Shown here in pieces: positions 53,074-61,634 of a stretch of DNA of 64,000 nt. Below the pieces are notes generated by a model. The model worked only from the letters and a program-made list of their open reading frames with translations. It was not told the DNA's origin and ran no database searches. The position numbers were made by a program, and so were the translations under genes. Origin of the DNA: NIOZ-UU13 sp964417935 (GTDB taxonomy: Bacteria; Planctomycetota; Phycisphaerae; Sedimentisphaerales; Anaerobacaceae); the NCBI GenBank assembly GCA_964417935.1, contig CAYQKF010000004.1, positions 24,195 to 88,194 of the forward strand. Direction: 5' to 3'. How positions within the stretch are numbered: the first letter of the stretch is position 1; the number at the start of each line of letters is the position of its first letter.

Positions 53074-54387
53074 CTATTTTACAGGTTGCAAGTCAGGCGT
53101 ATTTTCATTTTGCGGCCCTCCGCCAGCAACAAGCGGGGGCAGGCCCGCACCCAAAGAGCACTCTGTTGTGTTCTGTTTTGTTGCGGGAGAAGATGCTTCC
53201 CCGCCCGGCAGTCTGGAACAACGGCTGTGTAGATTATCCAGGACATTCATAAAGTTTATATAAGAGTCATAAGGCGAGTTATAAGGATTAAAATATTTAT
53301 GCACATCACCGTCAGCAAAGTATTTTGTGCACATATAATAAAAATGGTCAGATGCCTGTAATTTTCGCCAGTCTGAAATGATTTTTTCGTCTTCGGTTTG
53401 TTTGATTTTCTTCTCAAGCCGATAAAGCTCGTGGATAGCATTGGATTGCATAGCGTTTCCGACCCAGGCCGAGAGGTCCCTTTCGATATCGGCCCAGCTT
53501 ATTATGTGCGGCACATCAACTGTATCAACCGGCTGGTAACATTGCACTACTTCGCTTGGAGTTTTGAAGTTGTTGTCCGGGTGCTTTAGAACCTTTTCTG
53601 GCAGATGCCGCATAAAATCGAATATGCCGGTATCTTCCCATTGGTGTTCGCCGAATGTCTCATAGTCCATAAACAAGTTGACCACATTGCCGTTGCCGTT
53701 GACATTACTTATCCATTGGGCGAATTTATCTGCCGTCAAAGGCCACTGGGGCCAGTCACGATTGGAAAATCGAAAGGCAATGTCATCGCTGAGCGAATAG
53801 TTTTTCAGCAAAAGTTTCAAATTGTCGCAGCCTTTGGGCTGATAGACAAAATTAGGGCTTCGATAGCCTAAGATGTGGTCTGCCCCTTCGGTTATTATCG
53901 CGTCAAATTTGCCCATTGACTCGATAAGGGCGGCCAAATCGTTGTTGTATACCAATTCCGTATTTCTAAATATCCGCGGCTTTTGACCAAAATAATAGTC
54001 AATACTTTCGGTGTGTTTATTCACCTGCTCTACGAATTCGTCGCGCGAGTATAAAAAACTGAGACTGTGATAATACGTCTCAGCCAAAAATTCTACACAG
54101 CCGGTTTCCGCAAGGGCGTCAAATGTGCTCATAACTTCCGGCGAAAATGAAAGGAGCTGCTCCAACAATACCCCGGTTATGCTGTATGCAACCTTAAACC
54201 GCCCCTCGAATTGGCGTATCAAATCAAGAATCAATCGATTCGCCGGAAGATAACATTTGTTTGCAACCTTTTGGCATATAGAAGCATTTTTGTAATCGTC
54301 AAAATACCGGTCGTTTTTGTCAAACACCGTATAATGTCTTAGCCGCAGGGGCTGGTGAACTTGAAAATAGAAACATACCGAAGGCAT
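53074..54387 (-). CDS. Glycoside hydrolase family 57 (alpha-amylase/4-alpha-glucanotransferase-like)
   Basis: This 437-residue protein has the GH57 conserved regions: FYFQVHQPLRL at residues 7-17, the nucleophile Glu144 in FRNTELVYNN, the acid Asp241 in LFMDYETFGEH, and EFLAETYYHSLSFLY near 99. It should act on alpha-1,4-glucans. The true domain ends near residue 393; the last 45 residues (PGGEASSPATKQN and later GAGLPPLVAGGG) are low-complexity and resemble translated repeat DNA. It lies between the GT4/GT5 gene and the debranching gene in one direction, so the three form an alpha-glucan unit. Confidence 0.9.
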   Translation of the reverse strand: MPSVCFYFQVHQPLRLRHYTVFDKNDRYFDDYKNASICQKVANKCYLPANRLILDLIRQFEGRFKVAYSITGVLLEQLLSFSPEVMSTFDALAETGCVEFLAETYYHSLSFLYSRDEFVEQVNKHTESIDYYFGQKPRIFRNTELVYNNDLAALIESMGKFDAIITEGADHILGYRSPNFVYQPKGCDNLKLLLKNYSLSDDIAFRFSNRDWPQWPLTADKFAQWISNVNGNGNVVNLFMDYETFGEHQWEDTGIFDFMRHLPEKVLKHPDNNFKTPSEVVQCYQPVDTVDVPHIISWADIERDLSAWVGNAMQSNAIHELYRLEKKIKQTEDEKIISDWRKLQASDHFYYMCTKYFADGDVHKYFNPYNSPYDSYINFMNVLDNLHSRCSRLPGGEASSPATKQNTTECSLGAGLPPLVAGGGPQNENTPDLQPVK

Positions 54388-54456
54388 AATCTCGTATCCG
54401 CCTGTTAGAAGCGGATGTCTCCATCTCGTATTGTGTTTATTGTTTGTGTGATGCTG

Positions 54457-55746
54457 TTAAACCGCAACCAGTGTCTCTTCATAGATTCTTATGCACTTGG
54501 CTGCTGCGTCTTTCCATCGTAGTTTTCTTACCTCAAAATTGCCGTGGTTTGCTAACGTCTCTTGCAATGGTGGATATTTCAGTACTGCTAAAATCTTGTT
54601 GGCAATCTCGTTGATGTCCCAGAAGTCAACTTTCAGAGCGTGCATCAAAACTTCTGATACACCACTTTGCTTGCTTATTATGACAGGCACATCGTGGTTC
54701 AACGCCTCTAAGGGCGCGATTCCGAATGGTTCCGATACCGAAGGCATCACGTATAGGTCAGCCATTTTATATATTTTTTGGACGTCTTCGCCGCGCAAAA
54801 AGCCTGTGAACAGCACTTTATGTCCGATGCCGAGTTCTGCCGCCATTTCAATCGAGCGGTGCATCATATCGCCGGAGCCGACCATAACAAACTTGACGTC
54901 ATCCATCATCTCAAGGACCTTCTTGGCTGCCTGGAGAAAATACTCCGGTCCTTTTTGCATTGTGATTCGGCCCAAAAACAGGACAATTTTCTCATTTGTG
55001 TTGATGCCGGTTTCGGCCAAAGACCAGCTTCCATTGCGCTCCACACCATTATATACCACTTTCACTTTTTCACCGCTAATGCCGTATCGGCTGATTATAG
55101 TACTGCGGGTAAAATGACTAACAGCGATGACTTTGTCTGCCCGCTCCATACCCTGCCGCTCGATGTCGTAAATCATCTGGTTGACGTGCTCGCCGCTGCG
55201 GTCGAATTCCGTCGAATGGACGTGCACAATCAGCGGTTTTTCGCTTATAGCTGCTACCGCAATTCCCGCCGGATAGGTCATCCAGTCGTGCGCGTGGACA
55301 ATGTCAAACTGCTCATTTTTAGCCAATTCAGCAGCAACCGCAGCATAACGATGGACCTCAGTGTACATATCTCTTCTGTAGTCATCACCACCGATGAGCT
55401 GGCTGGCTGCGCTGATGGTGCCGCCATGCATTTTTTGTTTTTGTCTCAAAGTTTCTTCGATTCGCCGACGGTAAGCATCAGGTGTCGAATACGGCTGCAG
55501 TGCTGAGTTGATTGCGTGAAATCTTACGTTTTTTAGCTCACTGAATATAAAAGATGTGGTGGATGTGCAGGAGCTCGGGCTTAGCAGCTTCACATGAGCA
55601 GCATACGTGCTCTCGACCATTCTTGGCAGAACAAAGGTAATTTCTATGCCAAGCTGGTCCATCGCTCGGGTAAGCCCGTAACAGGCTGTACCCAGACCAC
55701 CGCTGATAAACGGCGGAAACTCCCAACCTAACATGAAAATTCTCAT
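54457..55746 (-). CDS. GT4/GT5-type glycosyltransferase (glycogen synthase-like)
   Basis: The protein has 429 residues from the ATG at 55746, which has GGGGAG four bases upstream; an ATG four codons earlier is also open. It starts MRIFMLGWEFPPFISGGLGTACYGL, a GT-B N-terminal domain with the glycine-rich loop of starch/glycogen synthases. FDIVHAHDWMTYPAG is in the middle, and the C-terminal domain has VLFLGRITMQKGPEYFL and the EX7E motif in PSVSEPFGIAPLEAL. It probably extends an alpha-glucan from ADP- or UDP-glucose. The neighbouring GH57 and debranching enzymes support glycogen metabolism. Confidence 0.88.
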   Translation of the reverse strand: MRIFMLGWEFPPFISGGLGTACYGLTRAMDQLGIEITFVLPRMVESTYAAHVKLLSPSSCTSTTSFIFSELKNVRFHAINSALQPYSTPDAYRRRIEETLRQKQKMHGGTISAASQLIGGDDYRRDMYTEVHRYAAVAAELAKNEQFDIVHAHDWMTYPAGIAVAAISEKPLIVHVHSTEFDRSGEHVNQMIYDIERQGMERADKVIAVSHFTRSTIISRYGISGEKVKVVYNGVERNGSWSLAETGINTNEKIVLFLGRITMQKGPEYFLQAAKKVLEMMDDVKFVMVGSGDMMHRSIEMAAELGIGHKVLFTGFLRGEDVQKIYKMADLYVMPSVSEPFGIAPLEALNHDVPVIISKQSGVSEVLMHALKVDFWDINEIANKILAVLKYPPLQETLANHGNFEVRKLRWKDAAAKCIRIYEETLVAV

Positions 55747-56232
55747 ATATCTCCCCATTAGTTTACTTTCGTAATTATTTATTCAGTAAGAAGTTACAAT
55801 AGACTTCTTTCTCAGTCCTACATTATAAGCACGCTGCCCGGCTGCTTAGCGGAGTCGCCCACTATCAGTAATGAGGCCATTATCGGCAAGAAGTTACACC
55901 ATCTTAACCTGAGGCCGGCACAAAATACGGTATTTACCCCAATACCACCTATTTATAAATCGGAATTTTCACGGCTGGAAGTTAAAAAAATTTTCAAAAA
56001 ACGTGAATTTTGACGTTGATATGATATATTTTATAGGCTGATAGCCAATTAAAAGGCTGATTACAGCTATTTTTCCTTTGGCAGGCTCAAAATAGGCTGT
56101 GGTTCACAGTAATTATGATTATTGGGACCAAGTTGGTCAGTTTGAGTTAAAAAACGCTGTAGATTGCACATCCTGCTACTGCTCTGTCAAGGCTCGAATG
56201 CGGATACGCACGCTTCTTACAGGCGTGATGGT

Positions 56233-56370
56233 TTGTCATTCCCGCACCTGCTTTCGCAGGTGTAAACTTGTCCCCGCGAAAGCGGGGAGCGGGTATCCAG
56301 ACTTACGGATGGTCCTGGATTCCACACCAAAGCCTGCCCTGAGCAAAGCCGAATGGGTGCGGAATGACAA
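56233..56370. repeat. IPAKAGI-type palindromic repeat, intergenic copy
   Basis: The ends TTGTCATTCCCGCACC and GGTGCGGAATGACAA are inverted repeats with one base difference. Inside are CACCTGCTTTCGCAGGTG and CCCCGCGAAAGCGGGG hairpins. The core CCGCTTTCGCGGG is the same as in the inserts of the debranching enzyme gene. Confidence 0.85.
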
Positions 56371-56447
56371 GCCTCAAAGCATGCTTGACAAAGCACTACC
56401 GGCTTTTTAGTCAAAGGAATGTGCTGGGATATCTTTACGCACCTGTA

Positions 56448-56490
56448 AAATAAGCCGTTCCGCTCTCGAAAAAAGCGGAATGGCTTATTT
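56448..56490 (-). terminator. Rho-independent terminator of the histone gene
   Basis: AAATAAGCCGTTCCGCT (56448-56464) pairs with AGCGGAATGGCTTATTT (56474-56490): 17 pairs with one G-T position and a 9-base loop. On the minus strand the stem is followed by TTATTTTA-like sequence. It is 100 bases after the stop of the histone gene. The outer A-T pairs make it potentially active in both directions. Confidence 0.75.
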
Positions 56491-56591
56491 CAAATAACGC
56501 TGCTGCAAACGTAACATGTGTAGCCAAAAGATGTTAGCGCACAACTTTTTCTTCTGTTAGAGAAAAAACGCCCAAGGGCTTCTAACAGGGC

Positions 56592-56774
56592 CTACAGGTC
56601 ATGTGCCTTGACTGTGCTGCGACGATTGGCCTGGGTTCGGGCTATGGCATCGTCAAGCATACTATAGACCTTATCACTGATTGCCCCGAGGGCATCGGAT
56701 GAGGTCATCATCTTTTTGCTTTTGATGTAGGCCTTAACTTTGCTGGCTACAATCAAAGATTCTTTGTTTGCCAT
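56592..56774 (-). CDS. Bacterial histone-fold protein
   Basis: The 60-residue protein fits a single histone fold. Helix 1 is VASKVKAYIKSK (9-20), a short loop MMTSS follows, long helix 2 is DALGAISDKVYSMLDDAIARTQAN (27-50), and after the loop RRSTV comes short helix 3 (KAHDL). The RxTxxxxD motif of archaeal histones is complete (Arg52, Thr54, Asp59). Similar singlet histones are known in Bdellovibrio and other bacteria, where they form dimers that bind DNA. GGAGG nine bases before the ATG and its own terminator support a real, separately expressed gene. It is probably a chromosomal DNA-binding protein. Confidence 0.87.
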   Translation of the reverse strand: MANKESLIVASKVKAYIKSKKMMTSSDALGAISDKVYSMLDDAIARTQANRRSTVKAHDL

Positions 56775-57170
56775 TCTAAAATCCTCCCTGTCAAAAGGGT
56801 AAATTGTAATTACTCCGGCACTACATCCTTAAGACCGGAACATCACGCCTGTTAGAAGCGTGTTTTTCAACATTGAGCGTTGTTATTACATACAATCAGC
56901 AGAGTTTGCAACAAAAAAATTCGTTCAAACGCTAAATTTTTTACAATAATCAAGCGGATAGCTAAAAATTTGTCGCCCCAGCCGGAACCCACAAATCAAA
57001 GTTTTTCTGATAAGTTCGTAATTTTTGATAATTTATGGAGTCTAATTTGACGAAAATATCCGAAAGAGAGATTGTTAAAGGCCTATCCAGGTACGCTGGG
57101 ATAGAATAAGAGGAGAAAACTAAACGCAGAAAAGGGTGTTTAGAACAAGAGTTGGTTTTGGAGGAATAAA
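56775..57170. other. Divergent intergenic region
   Basis: About 400 A+T-rich bases lie between the histone gene (minus) and the DUF2007 gene (plus), and should hold both promoters. A 20-codon ORF from a TTG at 57047 to a TAA at 57109 (LTKISEREIVKGLSRYAGIE) has GGAG six bases before it. It could be a leader peptide or the remnant of a longer gene; I give it low weight. Confidence 0.4.
57047..57109 (+). CDS. Possible 20-residue small ORF upstream of DUF2007 gene
   Basis: A TTG at 57047 with GGAG six bases upstream opens a frame of 20 codons with a helical, charged product (TKISEREIVKGLSRYAGIE) and a TAA at 57107. Its residue use looks coding rather than random. It lies 61 bases before the next gene. 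It may be a small protein, a leader peptide or the 5' remnant of a gene. Confidence 0.25.
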   Translation: MTKISEREIVKGLSRYAGIE

Positions 57171-57491
57171 ATGGCAAAGCGTTCCAAAAAAGGGCATAGA
57201 TCACAGGCCAAGCTGCAGGGGTACGTTGTTGTTACCTTTGCCGAGGATTTGGAGCAGGCCAGAGAGTACAAAACTCTGCTGGAAGTTAATGATGTTGCTG
57301 CAATAATAAGTGAGCAGCAAGAGCAATCATTAGGTTCCAAGGAAATCGCCGTAATGGTTCCCGAAGATTTTCTTGATGAAGCACATGTAATAATCGAGTC
57401 GCAGCATGCCTATGATGATTTCTATGATTACACATTGAAAGACGAAGAGAACGGCGATTTCGACGATGAGCTTTTTGAAGAGGACTTTTAG
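57171..57491 (+). CDS. DUF2007 putative signal-transducing protein
   Basis: The 106-residue protein has a basic start (MAKRSKKGHRSQAKLQ) and a DUF2007-type alpha/beta domain: VVVTFAEDLEQAREYKTLLE, VNDVAAIISEQQEQ and EIAVMVPEDFLDEAHVIIES. The tail is strongly acidic (DEENGDFDDELFEEDF). GGAGG six bases before the ATG supports the start. Family members are small cytoplasmic proteins of unknown biochemical role. The opposite charge of head and tail suggests self-contact or regulation. The arginine-rich gene follows 118 bases later on the same strand. Confidence 0.8.
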   Translation: MAKRSKKGHRSQAKLQGYVVVTFAEDLEQAREYKTLLEVNDVAAIISEQQEQSLGSKEIAVMVPEDFLDEAHVIIESQHAYDDFYDYTLKDEENGDFDDELFEEDF

Positions 57492-57609
57492 TCTTCTAAT
57501 CGCTGGCGAATTCACAAAGCCGAACAGCATCTCGTAATCCTGCCGGCGTAGTTATTAACTGTTTTCACATCCACCAGTCCAACAAAGTAAAAAACACAGG
57601 GTTAATACA

Positions 57610-57942
57610 ATGGATAAAGAATATATTCCAGAGCGTCGCAAAGACCGGGACCGCAGGCAAAGGGTTGTTGACAGACGTTTAGGGCTGGACCGCCGCAGAG
57701 GGCCCGGCAGACGACTAAGCGATGAACGAAAATCCGCTGAACAAGGGCAGATGTCCGATGAGCAGTTTGAGTTTCTTTTGGCCATCGAGGAATATAAGCA
57801 GCAAAATGATAAACGTTTTCCAACCTGGACAGAGGTCTTCGAGGTCATACAGGCGCTGGGCTATCGCAAAGTAGCCGAACCGCAATCACTTAAGCCGTTC
57901 GTCAAAGACCCCGAACCCGAAAAAGTCCCTTCCAAAACCTGA
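57610..57942 (+). CDS. Arginine-rich small protein of unknown function
   Basis: The 110-residue protein begins with an arginine-rich half (ERRKDRDRRQRVVDRRLGLD and RRRGPGRRL). A compact conserved-looking part follows, MSDEQFEFLLAIEEYKQQNDK RFPTWTEVFEVIQALGYRKVAE, which looks like a small helical domain, and the tail ends KPFVKDPEPEKVPSKT. AGGG lies eight bases before the ATG. The basic part could bind nucleic acid. Its last 17 codons have a diverged copy at 61126-61176, directly after the S9 peptidase gene. Confidence 0.75.
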   Translation: MDKEYIPERRKDRDRRQRVVDRRLGLDRRRGPGRRLSDERKSAEQGQMSDEQFEFLLAIEEYKQQNDKRFPTWTEVFEVIQALGYRKVAEPQSLKPFVKDPEPEKVPSKT

Positions 57943-58359
57943 CAAGCGGGTTTTCTTTCCCCCACATTTATTGGGTAGTGTTTAGCCGTCGTCGGCACGA
58001 CGCTGAAAGTCCGCCGAAGGAAGTGCGGAACGAAATCCCCGATGCGTCGCAATACCAACTTCATCATTCGGTATTCCTTGCTTGTCCCGATGGTATCTGT
58101 CGGGGCCTGTCCCTATAGTTTCAATCGGGATTTGATACCAAAGGTTCGCTCACGGCGAATTTGATATTCCCTGTAGTCATTCAGAGCGAAAAACATGCAC
58201 AAATAGATTGCATTATGCAACTAATAAATGTATAATTATGGTAAACAAGCTCAATGGTGTAATTGAGCCAGGTGTAACCGGGAAATATTGGATTGGTTAT
58301 ATAAATTAAGAAAATACACTTCATCTAACCCATTTGCAAAGTAAAGGAGGAGTATTCGC
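57943..58359. other. Intergenic region upstream of the S9 peptidase gene
   Basis: There is no gene here. A G+C-rich part with small inverted repeats (for example TGGTATC and GATACCA around 58088-58141) is followed by about 150 A+T-rich bases before the ribosome site of the peptidase gene. The promoter is probably in the A+T-rich part. TGTAGTCATTCAGAGCG near 58170 resembles TGTAGTCATTTCGAGCG near 61180. Confidence 0.5.
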
Positions 58360-61125
58360 ATGTGTCGAAGAATATTATTTACCGTCGCTTTTGTGTGTTT
58401 GTCCTTAAGCTGCCTGCTTCTGGCAGAAGACAAACATAAAACGTCAGAGGATGATGCAAAACAAGAACTCACGCTTGAAAAACTCTTCCCTGAAAAAAGC
58501 TTCTTCGGCCCCTCGGCAGGGTCAACGGCCTTTTCCTTTGACAGCAAATATGCCGCCTATCTATATCGCCCTCACAAGGAACGCCGACACGGCTCGGACC
58601 TGTGGATTTACGATGTTGCCAAAGGTAACGCACGCCGGATTACCTCCGTTTCGGTTATGGCTAAATTCCAGGAAAGCACCCGTAAGGTGAAGGAAGACCG
58701 AATAAAGAAAGCGAAGGAAGCAGCCAAGAAAAAGGACTCACAAGAGAAAGAGGCTGATAAGAACAAGATAAAAGACAAGGGCAAGGATAAAGATAAAGAA
58801 AAGACAAAAACTAAACGAGAAAATCTCAGCACCAAGGAGACCAAAAGAGATACTGATAAGGACACAGATAAAAAAAGCGATGAAAAAAAGAAAAAAGTTC
58901 AGAAGAGAAAAAAGAGCGGTAAAACAGTAAGTGAAAAACAAGCGGATAAGGGCGGAAAGAAGTCAGAAAAGAAAAAAATACAAAAAGAAGAAGAGAAAAA
59001 AGAACAAAATCTGGGCGACTGGGTAAGCGAAACCGATGCGGATGATAAGAAGGCCCCGCGTTACAGCGGCATCAGCTCCTTTACCTGGTCACCTAAAGCG
59101 AACGAGCTGCTGTTTGTTTCCGAAGGCGATGTTTACCAATATAACGTTATCGACGATAAACTGACCCGGCTGACCCGCACACGAGAACGCGAACATCAGG
59201 TCGCCTGGCTGCCTGACGCATCGGGATACACCTTTATGCGAGGCAAGGACCTGATGAAAGTCAATTTCGGCTCTTACCTGGCTGAGCAGCTCTACGTCAA
59301 ATTGCCGGACGCCGAGTCGATGACCCAATATAAAATCAGCCCGGATGCCCAACGAATGGCCTTTCTGACTCTGAAAGAGCAGCCCGATGCCGCAGGGCAG
59401 GGAAAAAAGGTCAAAATCGCTCAGTATCGGAAACGCTTTATGGAAGTCAAGGAGGTCTCCCGTCAAGTTTCGGATGACCCCATTAAGACAAGAGAGCAGG
59501 CCGTCTATATCTACGAGATGAACGACCCGATGTTAGAGAATGGCCGGCTTACTGAAGTTTATCGTCATACGTTAAAGCAACCCCGTGATTTCGTGAAAGT
59601 GCCGGAATGGTCGCCTGATTCCGAGCGTGCGGTTTTTGCAGTATATGACCAGGTCTCCGGCCATGTCAACATCCTGGAGGCCACCTGTCCCGATGAACCT
59701 GATACGGAAGATAAAGACACCAGCGAAACAGCGAAAGAAAAAGACAGCACCAACGATAAAGACAAGGAGAAAACCAAAAATGACGATGACGCAGACAAAG
59801 ACAAAAAAGAGGAAGACAAGAATGACACCACTAAAAAGAATCCTGCAAAAGTGGTTCACCGTTTTTTACACGCCGGTGGTCCCACTACACCCCGTATGAT
59901 CCGGCCCTATTATTTGGCTGACAATCGCCGAATCGTATATTTAAGCGAGCAAACGGGTTTCCGCCACCTGCACGTTCTCGATCCGGTTTACCAGAGTACG
60001 GTACCGCTGACTAAGGGACACTTCGAAGTTTATCCCATTGAAATCACCAAGGACCATAAGTGGATGTTCGTCACGGCCACCAAGGAGCACCCCGCTCGTC
60101 TGGATGTGTATCGGGTTTTGCTGGAAGATGGCACGATGACCCGGCTCTCAAAGAAGGATGGCTATTATAGCACTGTTGCTGTCAGCCCGGACGAGACCAG
60201 GGTACTGGCGAACTTCACGCATTTCGGCAAGCTACCTGAGCTGGTCTTTATCGACGCTGAATCTAAAAAGCAAAAGCAGCTCACCGATTCACATCCCCCA
60301 ATCGCTCATGAGCTTACAGAACCGTCTCCGGAATTTTTCAGCTATCTGAATCGCCAACAGCAGGAAATTCACGGTTTTATGTTCAAGCCGGATGATTTGA
60401 AAAAAGACGAAAAGCGGCCTCTTTTGATATACCTCTACGGCGGTCCGTTAGGTACGCGTAAAAGTGTCACGGATGGTTCTTATAGCTCTTCAGCTTATTT
60501 TTTCGCCTATTATATGACAAAAAAGCATGGCTACATCACTTGCACCATCGACCCACGCGGCAACTCCGGATATGGTGGTTTATTTGAAAATGCCAACTTC
60601 GACCAGGTCGGCAAACCCCAGGTCGAAGACATTGTTGACGGCGTGAAATACCTTATAGACAACCATAATGTGGATCCCAATCGAACCGCCATCCACGGAT
60701 GGAGCTTTGGCGGTTTCCAGACTCAAATGTGTCTCTATACCGAGCCGGATGTCTTCGCTGCCGGTATCGCCGGAGCCGGTCCAACCGAATGGGAGAACTA
60801 CAACTCCTGGTACACCTCGGGCACTATCGGTATCAGCGAGCCGGGCTCCGCCGAGCTGAAGAAATTTTCACTGCTTCCTCTCGCCAAAAACCTTGAAGCT
60901 AAGCTGCTGCTCGTACACGGTATGGAAGATTCCAATGTTCTTTATCAGGATACTATAAAGATGTACCGCGAGCTCATCAAGGCCGGTAAGGAAACACTCG
61001 TCGAACTGTTCCTCGACCCGAGCGGGGGACACGGCTTGGGCGGTGATGTCAAAAAACTGGCAAGATACCGCAAATACGAGGATTTTCTGCTGAGCACCAT
61101 CGGCACAGCGAAACCATCTGATTGA
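58360..61125 (+). CDS. S9 family prolyl oligopeptidase / dipeptidyl peptidase, secreted
   Basis: This 921-residue protein has a signal peptide (MCRRILFTVAFVCLSLSCLLLA), a beta-propeller (residues 35-600) and a C-terminal alpha/beta hydrolase. The catalytic triad is visible: Ser782 in GWSFGGF, Asp857 in MEDSNVL and His891 in GGHGLGG. It probably cleaves peptides outside the cytoplasm. Two long insertions of Lys, Glu and Asp interrupt the propeller: residues 110-216 and about 445-495. They are almost free of hydrophobic residues and should be disordered. AAAGGAGGAG before the ATG is a strong ribosome site. Relatives of about 650-750 residues lack these inserts. Confidence 0.9.
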   Translation: MCRRILFTVAFVCLSLSCLLLAEDKHKTSEDDAKQELTLEKLFPEKSFFGPSAGSTAFSFDSKYAAYLYRPHKERRHGSDLWIYDVAKGNARRITSVSVMAKFQESTRKVKEDRIKKAKEAAKKKDSQEKEADKNKIKDKGKDKDKEKTKTKRENLSTKETKRDTDKDTDKKSDEKKKKVQKRKKSGKTVSEKQADKGGKKSEKKKIQKEEEKKEQNLGDWVSETDADDKKAPRYSGISSFTWSPKANELLFVSEGDVYQYNVIDDKLTRLTRTREREHQVAWLPDASGYTFMRGKDLMKVNFGSYLAEQLYVKLPDAESMTQYKISPDAQRMAFLTLKEQPDAAGQGKKVKIAQYRKRFMEVKEVSRQVSDDPIKTREQAVYIYEMNDPMLENGRLTEVYRHTLKQPRDFVKVPEWSPDSERAVFAVYDQVSGHVNILEATCPDEPDTEDKDTSETAKEKDSTNDKDKEKTKNDDDADKDKKEEDKNDTTKKNPAKVVHRFLHAGGPTTPRMIRPYYLADNRRIVYLSEQTGFRHLHVLDPVYQSTVPLTKGHFEVYPIEITKDHKWMFVTATKEHPARLDVYRVLLEDGTMTRLSKKDGYYSTVAVSPDETRVLANFTHFGKLPELVFIDAESKKQKQLTDSHPPIAHELTEPSPEFFSYLNRQQQEIHGFMFKPDDLKKDEKRPLLIYLYGGPLGTRKSVTDGSYSSSAYFFAYYMTKKHGYITCTIDPRGNSGYGGLFENANFDQVGKPQVEDIVDGVKYLIDNHNVDPNRTAIHGWSFGGFQTQMCLYTEPDVFAAGIAGAGPTEWENYNSWYTSGTIGISEPGSAELKKFSLLPLAKNLEAKLLLVHGMEDSNVLYQDTIKMYRELIKAGKETLVELFLDPSGGHGLGGDVKKLARYRKYEDFLLSTIGTAKPSD
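58687..59007 (+). repeat. Low-complexity Lys/Glu/Asp-coding tract in the S9 peptidase gene
   Basis: Codons 110-216 use mostly AAA, AAG, GAA, GAC and GAT; KDKDKEKTK and similar words recur. The tract is A-rich on the coding strand. A second, shorter tract of the same kind is at about 59692-59845. Confidence 0.85.
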
Positions 61126-61176
61126 AAACCCTTTGTCAAAGCACCCGAACCTGACAAAGTCCCTTCGGAGACCTGA
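61126..61176 (+). pseudogene. 3' tail remnant of an arginine-rich-protein paralogue
   Basis: Directly after the peptidase stop, the same frame reads KPFVKAPEPDKVPSET and a TGA. The end of the gene at 57610-57942 reads KPFVKDPEPEKVPSKT. By my count 41 of 51 bases agree and most differences are in third codon positions, so the fragment once evolved as coding sequence. No upstream part of the gene is present. Confidence 0.75.
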
Positions 61177-61379
61177 TGTGTTGTAGTCATTTCGAGCGCA
61201 GAAAACCTGCCCTAAATTAGCAGAAGCCCTGAGCGAACAAAAGTTTGCCCTGTCTATCCCGTACCAAATAGACACCTGCCGTCATTTGGTGTGGGAAGCG
61301 CAGCCGAATGGGTCGAAGGATCTCAATGCCTTCCTCTCAAAACCACCACACAAAAGCCGATCAGCAAAACCTTGGCCGG

Positions 61380-61634
61380 TTAGTTCTTTTTGTCTTTTAA
61401 TGTAGTAACTAATCCTCCTGTTATGGACGCAACCATAACCCATTGAACAAACAAACGAGAGATGTCAATACGAGAACACTCCATACTACGCACTTTTGGG
61501 GGAGTAAAAATAAAATGGTATCCGGCATCGTTTGGTGTTAACAGTGTTCCACCCCTAACCCAAGGTGGAAAAAGACCAATTAACACAATTAGGCAGATAC
61601 CTAACCAAAGACAAATTTTCTGCTTGCAGTTCAT
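61380..61634 (-). CDS. Small membrane protein of unknown function
   Basis: The 84-residue protein has two hydrophobic segments (ICLWLGICLIVLIGLFPPWV and LFVQWVMVASITGGLVTTL) around a short polar loop with a Cys. It starts inside the stop of the gene before it (ATGA overlap), so the two are translated together. I recognise no family. Confidence 0.65.
   Translation of the reverse strand: MNCKQKICLWLGICLIVLIGLFPPWVRGGTLLTPNDAGYHFIFTPPKVRSMECSRIDISRLFVQWVMVASITGGLVTTLKDKKN

Larger units (their letters stand above)
55747..56591. other. Intergenic region with terminator and IPAKAGI-type repeat
   Basis: About 840 bases hold no supported gene. The part next to the glycosyltransferase gene is A+T-rich (55900-56110) and probably holds its minus-strand promoter. 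The repeat at 56233-56370 and the terminator at 56448-56490 are listed separately. Two ORFs of 65 and 103 codons here are only readings of the repeat. Confidence 0.5.

Noticed and set aside
56099..56414. ORFs of 65 and 103 codons between the glycosyltransferase and histone genes
   Set aside because: They read the IPAKAGI-type palindrome in both directions and have no ribosome sites.
58608..58941. Hydrophobic minus-strand ORFs opposite the charged tract of the peptidase gene
   Set aside because: The complement of Lys/Glu codons reads as Phe/Leu/Ser, which imitates membrane proteins.
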